Assembly (NCBI GenBank): GCA_963850765.1
Contig: CAWKMN010000006.1
Coordinates: 558,001 to 622,000 of the forward strand
DNA length: 64,000 bases
Direction: 5' to 3'
Source of the DNA: CAWKMN01 sp963850765
GTDB taxonomy: Bacteria > Chloroflexota > Anaerolineae > Aggregatilineales > Aggregatilineaceae
Position numbers and translations under genes: made by a program. Positions 18,487 through 26,509 of this stretch are shown one piece after another. Position 1 is the first letter of the stretch; every line of letters starts with the position of its first letter. The notes under the pieces were generated by a model. It saw only the letters and a list, made by a program, of their open reading frames with translations. It ran no database searches and was not told the DNA's origin.

Positions 18487-19635
18487 TCAGGCAGTTGTAT
18501 TGGTCAAGCCGGCCCAGAGATTATGCGCGATCAGATATTGGGCGTGAGTCCACAATAGCGGATTGGCAATCGGACCGCGCCGCGCGACCCATCCTTCGTA
18601 ATGGGCCGGGTCGAGCATCACCCCATTGACCTGTTCCGGCAAATTCAGCCCGGCGTCGGCCTGCTGCGCGCTCCACGTGATGAGATCGCCGGCGCACTGA
18701 ATATCGCCTGTTTCCAGGTAATACCACGCCAGCCATAACGCCAGCAGCACCCACGCGCCGCCGCCGTAATACACATCTTCTACGTGGCGATGAATACCGC
18801 TGCCAGGCGCGCGCAGTTCGCGCTCGATGCGGGCGATCGTGCGCTGCATGATCGGATCGGTGGGACTCAGTAGGCCGTGCGGCACGGACACGCCGATCAG
18901 ATTCGCGTCTACCATGTCCAGCCCCACCGATTTCGCTAACTCGCGGGACGGGGTCAGACCATGCGTCAGCACATAAGCGCGGATCTGCTGCGCCGTATCG
19001 GCCACATCCAGCGAGGGGACCAGCTTTTGCGCGGCGACCAGCCCGGCATAGATCGCGGCCAGGGTGCTGATGTGGAGATCGGTTCCACGCTCTTCCCAAC
19101 AGTCATAACAGGGCGTAAGCCATAGGGCCATCAGATAGCGCGCGGTGGTGATAATCGCCTGCTCCCATTCAGCGGGCAGCGGCACAACACGCGCATAACG
19201 CACGTACTCAGCCAGCGACCACAGCCATGTGCCGGGGCCATCAAGCTGGAATTCCGGCCAGTCGTCAGGGCCCTCTTCGCCATCTGCACGGTAGCGCGAT
19301 TTGAGCAGATCAGCAACAGCGAGCGGCTGACCGGCCTGGGCGCATGTGATTGCCCGTTCCAATGCTTCTGACCGCTGATTGATCAGATCTGCACACCAGC
19401 TATGAAAACGGACGGCGCTGTCCCACTGCGAATTTATGTTCCCCTGGTGCCTAATATTCCCCCGGTAGCCGTCCAGTGTCAGCGCGTAGGCGATAAATGC
19501 ACCGTCGCGGAACCAGGAAAACTGGTAATCCGGCATGGTGGGGCACGCGAGATACGCGCCGCTCGCCTGTTGATTTTCCAGGATTATTTCCAGACTGCGG
19601 CGATGAAGCGCTTGATCGTGAAGATAGACGGTCAT
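18487..19635 (-). CDS. Glycoside hydrolase family 15 (glucodextranase/glucoamylase-like), cytoplasmic
   Basis: The ATG at 19635 overlaps the GH66 stop (ATGA), which fixes the start; the frame extends upstream but only as a shadow. The 382-residue product has no signal peptide. GH15 features: YLACPTMPDYQFSWFRDGAFIAYALTLDG near residues 28-55, the probable catalytic acid in CWEERG (Glu181), VSVPHGLLSP and the probable catalytic base in LPEQVNG (Glu334). Family members release glucose from the non-reducing ends of starch or dextran. Its coupling to a GH66 gene and a CUT1 importer makes an exo-acting alpha-1,6 role on imported isomalto-oligosaccharides the best inference. Confidence 0.88.
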   Translation of the reverse strand: MTVYLHDQALHRRSLEIILENQQASGAYLACPTMPDYQFSWFRDGAFIAYALTLDGYRGNIRHQGNINSQWDSAVRFHSWCADLINQRSEALERAITCAQAGQPLAVADLLKSRYRADGEEGPDDWPEFQLDGPGTWLWSLAEYVRYARVVPLPAEWEQAIITTARYLMALWLTPCYDCWEERGTDLHISTLAAIYAGLVAAQKLVPSLDVADTAQQIRAYVLTHGLTPSRELAKSVGLDMVDANLIGVSVPHGLLSPTDPIMQRTIARIERELRAPGSGIHRHVEDVYYGGGAWVLLALWLAWYYLETGDIQCAGDLITWSAQQADAGLNLPEQVNGVMLDPAHYEGWVARRGPIANPLLWTHAQYLIAHNLWAGLTNTTA

Positions 19636-21323
19636 GATTGGTACTCCACGACGATCATTGACCAGTAATCCAGGCGTGGCAGGCTGAAAGAGATGCCACC
19701 TGGCCCGGCGGTGAACGAAATTGGCTGCGCGTCCAGCGACCCGGCATCCGGCGATGCCCACCAGACGCGCGCTACCGGACGATCGGTGCGGAGCATGACG
19801 GCTAAATTCATCAGTGGATCCGGGCCTTTGCCGAGCGCGGTTTCCCAACGGTTGGTATCCACACCCATGAAATTCACCAGGCTGAACGTTTCAAAACCCT
19901 GGCCCTGGCGCGCAATCACCGCCACCTGATCGCGGGCGCGAGTTTTGTGCGACTCGACGCCTTCGATGGTCAGCGCTTCGGCGCGGTCTGGCGCATTGGT
20001 CGTATCCAGCGCGAGCACTTCCTCGTAGCGCACCAGGAAATCATAATAATGCTGCGTGATCACTTGCAGGGTTTCATCCATCTGGCCGAACCTGGGGAAG
20101 TACGGGTCGGCCAGCATTGCGCCCGGCTCGCCGAGTTCCAGGTGATAAGCGCCGCTGGCGAAAATCACCGCGTTCGCCAGCCGGACATTGTGGATGCGCT
20201 CCGGGTGGATATACGCCGCGATGATCACTGGCTTACCGCCGCCGAGCTTCTCGGCCCCGGCGATAATCCGGTGCAGATCCAAAAAGTCGCGGTAGGGTGC
20301 CCATACTTCGACGTAAACCGCATCCTGATTGGAGGGTGCGACCGTGTCCACCGGCCAGTTGCCGACCGCGTTGAAGATCACCGCGCCAGAATCAGCGCGC
20401 TTCTCCCGCACCACGTCCGCCGTCCGGTTGATGAAGCCGGGGATTGCCTCGGCCAGATCGATCCGATCCCCGGCGCTGTTGTAGCCGACTTTCGGTGCCC
20501 CATATTGGTCGAGGTGAATGCCATCGAACGGCAGGCCGTCGAGCACGCGACCGAACTCCGCCATCAGGTGATCGGTCCACGGCGAGTCCGGGCTGGGGTC
20601 CATAATGATCAGGAAGTTGTCGCCAAACTCGTAGGGATGATCCGACCGCTCGAACAACGCCCAGTCGGGATGCGCGCGGTAAAAGGCCACCGATGCGCCA
20701 TAGATCGCGGTGTAGGGCATGGCGGCGATGTAGCGCGTATGCGCCGCGTCGATCAACCGCCGCACGGTGTCGAGCGACATCCGGCGGCCCAGCAGATCGC
20801 TGTAATTTTCTTCGGTGGGCAGCAGGGATTCATGGCGGTACTGCCAGTCATAGAACTGCAACCCGTTGATATGGTAGCGCGCATTCCAATCCATCGTCGC
20901 GTCGATATTGTCGCGCCCCGCTTCGAACTGGCTCAGGAACCCGTAACGCGGCGCTTGCAGCCAGTGATCCAGCACGTCGAAAGCGGTAGAGGTTGTGGCC
21001 AGCACCGTTCCGTTACTGTCCAGCAGCCTGGCCGTCAGGCCGTAGCCGCGCGGCGCGACGTCGGGTGGTGTCCAGCTTAGCGCCGCTTCCCGATCGAACA
21101 GCTCCGCGCTGAATGTGTCGATCACCTCAGCGAGATGGCTGATGGTGATCTCGGCACGTGTTCCACCACTGGCCGCCAGGGTAAAGGTGGCCGCCTCACC
21201 GGGCCGGAAAAACGCTTTGTCTGGTGTTACAGAAATCGTGATTTCCTCGGCGAACATGAATGCTAATCCTTCTTGAGTCATCAGCGCCGCGCAAATGAGT
21301 ATTGTGACGATAAATCGCTTCAT
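19632..21323 (-). CDS. Glycoside hydrolase family 66 (dextranase / cycloisomaltooligosaccharide-glucanotransferase-like), secreted
   Basis: The start at ATG 21323 overlaps the permease stop (ATGA). The 563-residue product has a signal peptide (KRFIVTILICAALMTQEGLAF) and an N-terminal beta-sandwich to ~residue 120, then the GH66 barrel beginning PRYGFLSQFEAGRDN and GLQFYDWQYRHE. The catalytic nucleophile candidate is Asp272 in DGIHLDQYG and the acid/base candidate is Glu339 in AVYVEVW, both in the conserved family contexts. GH66 enzymes cut alpha-1,6-glucan (dextran) internally. The product would be exported, and the oligosaccharides re-imported by the adjacent MalF/MalG system and finished by GH15. 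Whether it is a hydrolase or also cyclises cannot be told; no CBM35 insertion was noticed. Confidence 0.88.
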   Translation of the reverse strand: MKRFIVTILICAALMTQEGLAFMFAEEITISVTPDKAFFRPGEAATFTLAASGGTRAEITISHLAEVIDTFSAELFDREAALSWTPPDVAPRGYGLTARLLDSNGTVLATTSTAFDVLDHWLQAPRYGFLSQFEAGRDNIDATMDWNARYHINGLQFYDWQYRHESLLPTEENYSDLLGRRMSLDTVRRLIDAAHTRYIAAMPYTAIYGASVAFYRAHPDWALFERSDHPYEFGDNFLIIMDPSPDSPWTDHLMAEFGRVLDGLPFDGIHLDQYGAPKVGYNSAGDRIDLAEAIPGFINRTADVVREKRADSGAVIFNAVGNWPVDTVAPSNQDAVYVEVWAPYRDFLDLHRIIAGAEKLGGGKPVIIAAYIHPERIHNVRLANAVIFASGAYHLELGEPGAMLADPYFPRFGQMDETLQVITQHYYDFLVRYEEVLALDTTNAPDRAEALTIEGVESHKTRARDQVAVIARQGQGFETFSLVNFMGVDTNRWETALGKGPDPLMNLAVMLRTDRPVARVWWASPDAGSLDAQPISFTAGPGGISFSLPRLDYWSMIVVEYQS

Positions 21324-22186
21324 CCCTTGACCGCGCCCGTGGTAAGACCCTGGACAAAAAATCGCTGGAACAGCACAAAGATCACCAGCGTTGGGATCAC
21401 CGCGGTGAGCGACGCGGCGAAAATCAGTCCCCAATCCGTCGCATGCACGCCGCGGAAATTGGCGATCGCAATGGGTAGGGTACGTTTCTCTACATCGGTC
21501 AGCACCGTCAGCGCCCAGATATACTCATCCCACGCGCCGAGAAAACTGAACACGGCGACCGTACTCAGCGCCGGTTTGGCTAGCGGGATCATGATCCGCG
21601 TGAAGATAACAAAATGGTTCGCCCCGTCGATCAGCGCCAACTCTTCAAGCTCACGCGGCAGACTTTCAAAGAATCCGCGCAGCAGAAACATATTAAACGC
21701 CATCGCCCCCGCCGAATACACCAGGATCACCCCGTTGAGACTGTTGAGCAGATCCAGTCGTTTCGCAAGCAAAAACTGGGGGATGATCAACATCATGGTG
21801 GGGACCATCATCATCGCCAGAATGGAATAAAAGAGGATGTTCTTGCCGAAGAAATCAAAACGTGCAAAGCTGTAGGCCATCATCGCCGTCAGAGTCGTGA
21901 CCAGCACGGACGTCGCCACCGCCACGCGCACGCTGTTAAACAGCGCCGTGTCAAAATTGCGGCTGTTGAATGCCGTATCGAAATTCTTCAGGGTCGGATT
22001 GCTGGGGATAAATTGCAGCGGATATTCCGGCGTGTAGGCGTTGGCCTTAAACGCCGTGCTGATCATATAGGCCATGGGCGACATGGCCACAACCACACCC
22101 AGGCACAGGATAATGAAAACCATGATCTGGAAGCGGCGCTGGCTGCGATAGTGAACCGACTGCATCGAAAGAGTGGTTTCGTTCAC
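21320..22186 (-). CDS. Sugar ABC transporter permease, MalG-like (dextran locus)
   Basis: A 288-residue CUT1 permease. The first segment is FQIMVFIILCLGVVVAMSPMAYMISTAF, the EAA loop is ELEELALIDGANHFVIFTRIMIPLAKPAL, and the C terminus is FFVQGLTTGAVKG. It is preceded by the MalF-like gene with a 9-nt gap, and its stop overlaps the GH66 start. It would import isomalto-oligosaccharides made by the secreted GH66 enzyme; this is inference from context. Confidence 0.94.
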   Translation of the reverse strand: MNETTLSMQSVHYRSQRRFQIMVFIILCLGVVVAMSPMAYMISTAFKANAYTPEYPLQFIPSNPTLKNFDTAFNSRNFDTALFNSVRVAVATSVLVTTLTAMMAYSFARFDFFGKNILFYSILAMMMVPTMMLIIPQFLLAKRLDLLNSLNGVILVYSAGAMAFNMFLLRGFFESLPRELEELALIDGANHFVIFTRIMIPLAKPALSTVAVFSFLGAWDEYIWALTVLTDVEKRTLPIAIANFRGVHATDWGLIFAASLTAVIPTLVIFVLFQRFFVQGLTTGAVKG

Positions 22187-22195
22187 TCGGGCCTC

Positions 22196-23089
22196 CTAGT
22201 CATCGGCGGGACGGCTGAACAGCCGCAGCTGGGCGAAACTGACGAACACCACAATCGCGGCCAGGATATAGCTCAGGGACGCGCCGTAACCGAAGCGCAG
22301 CTTATCAAACGCGCGGTCGTACATATAACTCAACACCACTTCGGTGCGGTGCAGGGGGCCGCCGCCCGTGATCAGATAGATCGAAATAAACGCCTGGAAT
22401 CCGCCGATGATCAGCGCGACCATGATAAACAGTGTCGTGCGCCGGATCAGCGGCACGGTCACATGCCGGAACTGCCGCCATTCGCCCGCGCCGTCGATCG
22501 CCGCGACTTCGTATAGCTCGACCGGAACCCCTTGCAGCGCCGCCAGGAAAATCACCATCGTCCAGCCGACGCCCTTCCAAATGCCAAGCGCATAGATGAT
22601 GATCCACGCTGTTCGCGTTTCGCTCATCCAGCCCACGGGCTCATCCAGCAGCCCGAAGACCGAGACGAGGATGTAATTCACAAAACCGCCGCGATCGGAA
22701 CTGAACAGAAACTGGAACAGAAAACTTACCACGACCCAGGACGTAATGACCGGCACATAGTAGATCGCGCGGAAGACGCGTTTGCCGATGAATACACGGT
22801 GAACCAGCACCGCCAGCGCCAGGCCGATGATCATCTGCCCGGCCACGGTGATCACGGTGTAGTGCGCCGTGTTTTTCAGCGCCAGCCAGAAATATTTATC
22901 CTCTAATACGTCTCGATAGTTGTCCAGTGCGACGAATTCGCTGTGCTGGCCGGGCATGATCTTCCAGTCAAAAAAGCTGATATAAAGCTCGTAGCCGAGC
23001 GGATAAATCATCCACAGCACATACAATACCATGCCGGGCAGCAGGAATAAGTAGGGGACATACCAGCGGTGATGCAGTTTGGAGCGCAT
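22196..23089 (-). CDS. Sugar ABC transporter permease, MalF-like (dextran locus)
   Basis: A 297-residue permease of the CUT1 type. Segments include VPYLFLLPGMVLYVLWMIYPLGYELYIS and VITVAGQMIIGLALAVLV; the EAA loop reads ELYEVAAIDGAGEWRQFRHVTVPLIRRT. The binding-protein gene is upstream, separated by a repeat at 23194-23318, and the MalG-like gene follows. No ATPase gene is in the cluster. Confidence 0.94.
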   Translation of the reverse strand: MRSKLHHRWYVPYLFLLPGMVLYVLWMIYPLGYELYISFFDWKIMPGQHSEFVALDNYRDVLEDKYFWLALKNTAHYTVITVAGQMIIGLALAVLVHRVFIGKRVFRAIYYVPVITSWVVVSFLFQFLFSSDRGGFVNYILVSVFGLLDEPVGWMSETRTAWIIIYALGIWKGVGWTMVIFLAALQGVPVELYEVAAIDGAGEWRQFRHVTVPLIRRTTLFIMVALIIGGFQAFISIYLITGGGPLHRTEVVLSYMYDRAFDKLRFGYGASLSYILAAIVVFVSFAQLRLFSRPADD

Positions 23090-23193
23090 GGAACGGCCTC
23101 TCCAGAGCTTTCAGCTTTCAGCGGTCAGCCATCAGCAAAAGCAAGAACAATCTGGGATGATTAAAGTACGGATTTCTGATCGAGCTCCCGTTT

Positions 23194-23318
23194 ACCTCAC
23201 CCCGGCGGGCGTCGCCTTCGAGGCTGCCCGCTTTCCCCTCTCCACACACGGAGAGGGGACTTGTTCGGCGCACCGGCTCCCGCTCTCCGTATTTGGAGAG
23301 GGGGGTGGGGGGTGAGGT
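23194..23318. repeat. C-rich inverted repeat element related to the 10-kb family
   Basis: ACCTCACCCC (23194-23203) and GGGGTGAGGT (23309-23318) form a perfect 10-bp inverted terminal repeat. The interior has two CTCTCC...GGAGAGGGG hairpins, like the core of the CTAG-ended elements but without their termini. It fills the gap between the MalF gene and the binding-protein gene. Confidence 0.55.
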
Positions 23319-23325
23319 CAACGGG

Positions 23326-24571
23326 TTATTCCGCCAGCAGCGCGTCGATCTCTTCGGCTGCCGCGTCGAGCGCTTCCTGAGCAGAAACTTCGCCGCGCAG
23401 GATCAACTGACCTGTGTCGCCCAGGATTTCTTCCATCTGCGTCCAGGCGGGATGCGGTGTGCGGGCTTTGGCCGTTTCAAGCTGCGTGAGGAACGTTCCA
23501 TAGTAGGGGTGATTCTGGAAGTATTCGTTTTCCAGCAGGGCGGGAATCACCGTCAACTGGCCGACTTCGGACATCTTCAGCTGGTATTCGTCCGACTGCG
23601 TGAAGCGGAGGAATTCCATCGCCTCTTCGGGATGATCGGAGCCGGCGAACAGCACGATATTCTCGCCGCCGACCACCGAGATCGAGCCGCCCTCACCGGC
23701 GGGCATCAGGGTCGCCTTAATATCGAAATCGGGATACTGCGCTTCGGCAATCGGGTACATCCAGGGGCCATCCAGCATGGAACCGAATATGTCCGTGAAG
23801 TAACCCGTGCCCGTGTCCATACCGCCGCCCAGGTAGGAGGGAGAGAAGCAGCCGCTGTCCACCATCTCGGCCAGGAATTCGTAGGCCGCGACGGTCTGCT
23901 CGCTGTTCAGATAACCGGAGGCAGTCGTGATCTCGGGGTCGGTAATGTCGCCGCCGAAGCTCCAGATCCACGGCAGGACAGCCCAGCCATAGGTCCCGCC
24001 ATCACTGAACAGGTATTTGTCGTCGCCAAGGGCTTTGATCGGCTCGCACAGCGCCTTCAGCTCGTCAATGGTCGCCGGCGGGGCGGTGATGCCGGCCGCG
24101 TCGAAGAGCGTCTGGTTATACATGAACACGCGGGTGTTGGTATCGAGCGGCAGACCCCAGGTGTGACCATCATAGGTGTTGGTCGAGAGTGGGCCAGGGA
24201 AAACGCGAGCGGCCAGGTCCTGGAAATCGGGCATGGCTTCATCCAGCGCGGTCAGCACGCCCAACTGGGCAAATTCCGGCGACCAGATGATATCCAGGCG
24301 GGCCAGATCGGGACCTTCCTCGCCAGCCAGCGAGGTCAGCAGGGTCTGGCGAAACTCGCCGTAGGGGAACGGCACCGAACTCGACCTTGATGTTTGGGTG
24401 CTCGGCCTCGAACATCGGGATCAGCGTATTGACCAGCATTTCGCTTTCGGGAGACGTTTCGTTATAGGTGTGCCAGAATTCAATCGTCACGACGTCTTGC
24501 CGCGCCTGGGCGACACCAAACGGTATCGCGAGCGCTGCGATCAGCAGAAGAACGAGCAATTTAGCCTTCAT
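23326..24571 (-). pseudogene. Sugar-binding protein of the dextran-locus importer, single frameshift
   Basis: The start at ATG 24571 gives a signal peptide (KAKLLVLLLIAALAIPFGVAQA) followed by VVTIEFWHTYNETSPESEMLVNTLIPMFEAEHPNIKVEF, a typical family 1 solute-binding protein opening. The frame changes near 24375, in GTGCCGTTCCCC. The remaining ~350 codons continue in another frame as PYGEFRQTLLTSLAGEEGPDLARLDIIW to a normal C terminus (QEALDAAAEEIDALLAE). One indel repairs the whole protein, at about 415 residues. Both halves look conserved, so this may be a sequencing error rather than decay. The gene stands between the ROK regulator and the permeases and should bind the oligosaccharide ligand. 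Confidence 0.8.
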
Positions 24572-24676
24572 GGTACCTTTTCTCCTTGAACAAGCTCTAT
24601 TCAAATAACCGGGGCACGCTGAGCTGTTTCCGCTGTTTTTATCGGTCGATGGATACACCTCCTGAATCCTTCGTCA

Positions 24677-24699
24677 CTTTGTTTCCTAATTGAATAAAG
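24677..24699 (-). promoter_or_regulatory. Candidate ROK-regulator operator before the dextran-locus transport genes
   Basis: CTTTGTT at 24677-24683 and AATAAAG at 24693-24699 form the outer arms of an imperfect inverted repeat. The same arms flank the site 4 bp upstream of the ROK gene itself (25877-25895). The position, about 105 bp upstream of the binding-protein start, suits repression of the transport and hydrolase genes. Confidence 0.5.
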
Positions 24700-24715
24700 T
24701 TCGTGCAAAAAAAAT

Positions 24716-25873
24716 TCATTCCAATTCGGGCACGCTAAAGAACTTATTCAGAACCAGACTGGCTGCGCCGCGCGCCCAGGCATCATCACTCAGCGGCTCG
24801 ATCTGGATCGTCACGTCATCGCCAAGCTGGCTGAACGTGTGCCGTCGTATCGCGTCGTGCATGGCGCAGAACATAAACTTCCCTGCGCGGACGCCCTCAC
24901 CACTGATGATGATCAGTTTGGGGTCGAACAGGTTGACCAGATTGGCAATCGATTGGCCGAGCAGCTGACCGGCGCGTTCCAGTACATTCAGCGCCACCGG
25001 GCTGCCGGCCTCCGCCGCCGACAGCAAATCCTCAGGGGTTTCGACCTTTAGACCTTTAAGTTGGGCTCGCTGGACCAGCCAGGGTTCCGCGACAAACGTT
25101 TCCAAACAGCCCTGGTTGCCACAGTTGCACAAGAACCCATCCGGTTCGAGCACGATATGGCCGAATTCGCCGCCCCCGCCGCGCGCGCCGCGATATACCT
25201 GCCCGTTGGCGACAATCCCCAATCCTACGCCGCGCCCAATCGTCACCACCAGAAAATCACGCGCGTGCTGACCTGCGCCATACAGCAGTTCCATGAGTGT
25301 GAGCGAATTGACGTTGTTATCGAGGTAGACCAGGCAGCCGAGCCGATCTTCCAGAAGCTGGGCGAAGGGGACATCACGCCAGCCGTTATGCGGTGACACC
25401 CGGCAGACACCCTCTGCCGAATCAATGATGCCGGACAATCCGACGCCGATACCAATCACTCTTTCCAGCCCAACCTGCACGGAAGCCAGCAATGTACGCA
25501 CCCCTTGAGCGAGCTGGTCAGATGTACTTTCGGGAGTGCGGTCCATGAGAAGAATGGTCTTCCGGGCGGCGATGTCGGCGTTCAGATTGGCGAGCGCAAA
25601 TACGGCATGTTCTTCGGCCAACTTGATACCGATTACGTACACGTTAGAGGGATCGAGTGCCAGCATGATCGGCGGACGTCCCCCGCGTGAGACACCCTCT
25701 TCTTTTTCGAAGATCAACCCGTCTTCGATCAAGCCGGTGGTCAGCCCCGTGACCGTCGCCGGACTCAGCCCGGTTTGTTCGGCAATATCGGCGCGTGCAA
25801 TAGAGCCATGCATTTTGATGGCATTGAGTATCAGGGCGCGGTTGATCGCTTTAAGTAATTGTCGTTGAGCCAT
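24716..25873 (-). CDS. ROK-family transcriptional regulator (NagC/XylR type)
   Basis: A 385-residue protein with an N-terminal winged helix (RALILNAIKMHGSIARADIAEQTGLSPATVTGLTTGLIEDGLI) and a C-terminal ROK sugar-binding domain. The ROK zinc-type signature is clear (GHIVLEPDGFLCNCGNQGCLETFV), as is the ATP-site-like ISGEGVRAGKFMF. Upstream are the promoter region and a 19-bp palindrome. It is the first gene of the dextran/isomalto-oligosaccharide locus. By family it should bind the imported sugar or a derivative and release its operators. Confidence 0.93.
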   Translation of the reverse strand: MAQRQLLKAINRALILNAIKMHGSIARADIAEQTGLSPATVTGLTTGLIEDGLIFEKEEGVSRGGRPPIMLALDPSNVYVIGIKLAEEHAVFALANLNADIAARKTILLMDRTPESTSDQLAQGVRTLLASVQVGLERVIGIGVGLSGIIDSAEGVCRVSPHNGWRDVPFAQLLEDRLGCLVYLDNNVNSLTLMELLYGAGQHARDFLVVTIGRGVGLGIVANGQVYRGARGGGGEFGHIVLEPDGFLCNCGNQGCLETFVAEPWLVQRAQLKGLKVETPEDLLSAAEAGSPVALNVLERAGQLLGQSIANLVNLFDPKLIIISGEGVRAGKFMFCAMHDAIRRHTFSQLGDDVTIQIEPLSDDAWARGAASLVLNKFFSVPELE

Positions 25874-25876
25874 ATT

Positions 25877-25895
25877 CTTTGTTCAATGAATAAAG
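25877..25895 (-). promoter_or_regulatory. Candidate operator of the ROK regulator gene
   Basis: CTTTGTTCAATGAATAAAG is palindromic in its outer CTTT/AAAG and inner TTC/GAA positions, 4 bp upstream of the ROK start codon. It shares both outer arms with the site at 24677-24699, which supports a common regulator. Confidence 0.6.
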
Positions 25896-26083
25896 AAAGC
25901 TCTTCATAATTTAGCACCCTCTGCCGGATTTGTCAACTGCTGGCGAGGGAATAGCGTAGCCAGACGAGAAAGGGCTCGACGTTTCTTCGCGCAATGGACG
26001 TGCAGATTGAGTTTTTCAACCCTACAGGCTCGCGCTGCTCCTGCATCGCCGGTGAGTTTTCCGTGCTTAACGCTGGACTTCAC

Positions 26084-26139
26084 TTGACAAACGACCTCAA
26101 CAATTATAATATGTCGTTAAACGACAGTCGTTTACCGAC
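26084..26139 (+). promoter_or_regulatory. PadR promoter with two tandem operator sites
   Basis: TTGACA (26084-26089) and TATAAT (26105-26110) are both consensus hexamers, though only 15 bp apart. Immediately after the -10 lies GTCGTT-A-AACGAC (26113-26125, a perfect palindrome) and a second copy, GTCGTTTACCGAC (26127-26139), 14 bp further on. They cover the expected transcription start, so PadR autorepression is likely. Confidence 0.7.
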
Positions 26140-26158
26140 CTATACAAGGTGTCACACG

Positions 26159-26509
26159 ATGACGCGAGACCTTCTCCCGCTTCGGGAGCCAACCTTTTTC
26201 ATCCTGCTGAGCATTTCGACTGAGAAAAAGCATGGCTACGCCATTCTGCAAGAGGTCGAAGCCCTCAGCAAAGGCAAGATCAGGCTGAGCAACGGCACAC
26301 TTTACGGTGCGCTGACCCGGTTGCAGGATCAGGGTTTGATCGAGCGCGTCGCCAGTGACGGCGCTCAGACGAGCGACGCGCAGACCAGCGGCAAGCCGCG
26401 CAAAGCCTATCAGATTACACGGACCGGGCTGGTCGTGCTGCACGCTGAGGTGGCGCGGTTGGGCGCGCTGGTGCAGACCGCTCGCCAGCATCTACCTGAG
26501 GGGACCTGA
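26159..26509 (+). CDS. PadR-family transcriptional regulator
   Basis: The ATG at 26159 follows AAGGTG; the frame is open upstream but runs through the promoter and operators, so this start is preferred. The 116-residue product is a PadR winged helix: LLPLREPTFFILLSISTEKKHGYAILQEVEALSKGKIRLSNGTLYGALTRLQDQGLIER, then KPRKAYQITRTGLVVLHAEVARLGAL. Proteins of this type repress their own operon and a linked membrane protein. The stop (TGA) overlaps the start of the membrane protein gene at 26509, so the pair is co-translated. Confidence 0.92.
   Translation: MTRDLLPLREPTFFILLSISTEKKHGYAILQEVEALSKGKIRLSNGTLYGALTRLQDQGLIERVASDGAQTSDAQTSGKPRKAYQITRTGLVVLHAEVARLGALVQTARQHLPEGT

Noticed and set aside
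19636..19848. An N-terminal extension of the GH15 protein
   Set aside because: It overlaps the GH66 gene for 71 codons in another frame. The ATG at 19635 with an ATGA overlap gives the normal family start.
19947..21080. A 377-codon plus-strand frame opposite the GH66 gene
   Set aside because: It lacks a plausible start, ribosome-binding site and domain. The opposite strand carries a clear GH66 protein.
23293..24390. A 365-codon plus-strand frame opposite the binding protein of the dextran locus
   Set aside because: It is a compositional shadow. The minus strand shows a normal solute-binding protein, interrupted by one indel.
25994..26158. An upstream start for the PadR gene, 55 codons earlier
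   Set aside because: It would put the promoter hexamers and operator palindromes inside the coding region, and the extra residues are not PadR-like.
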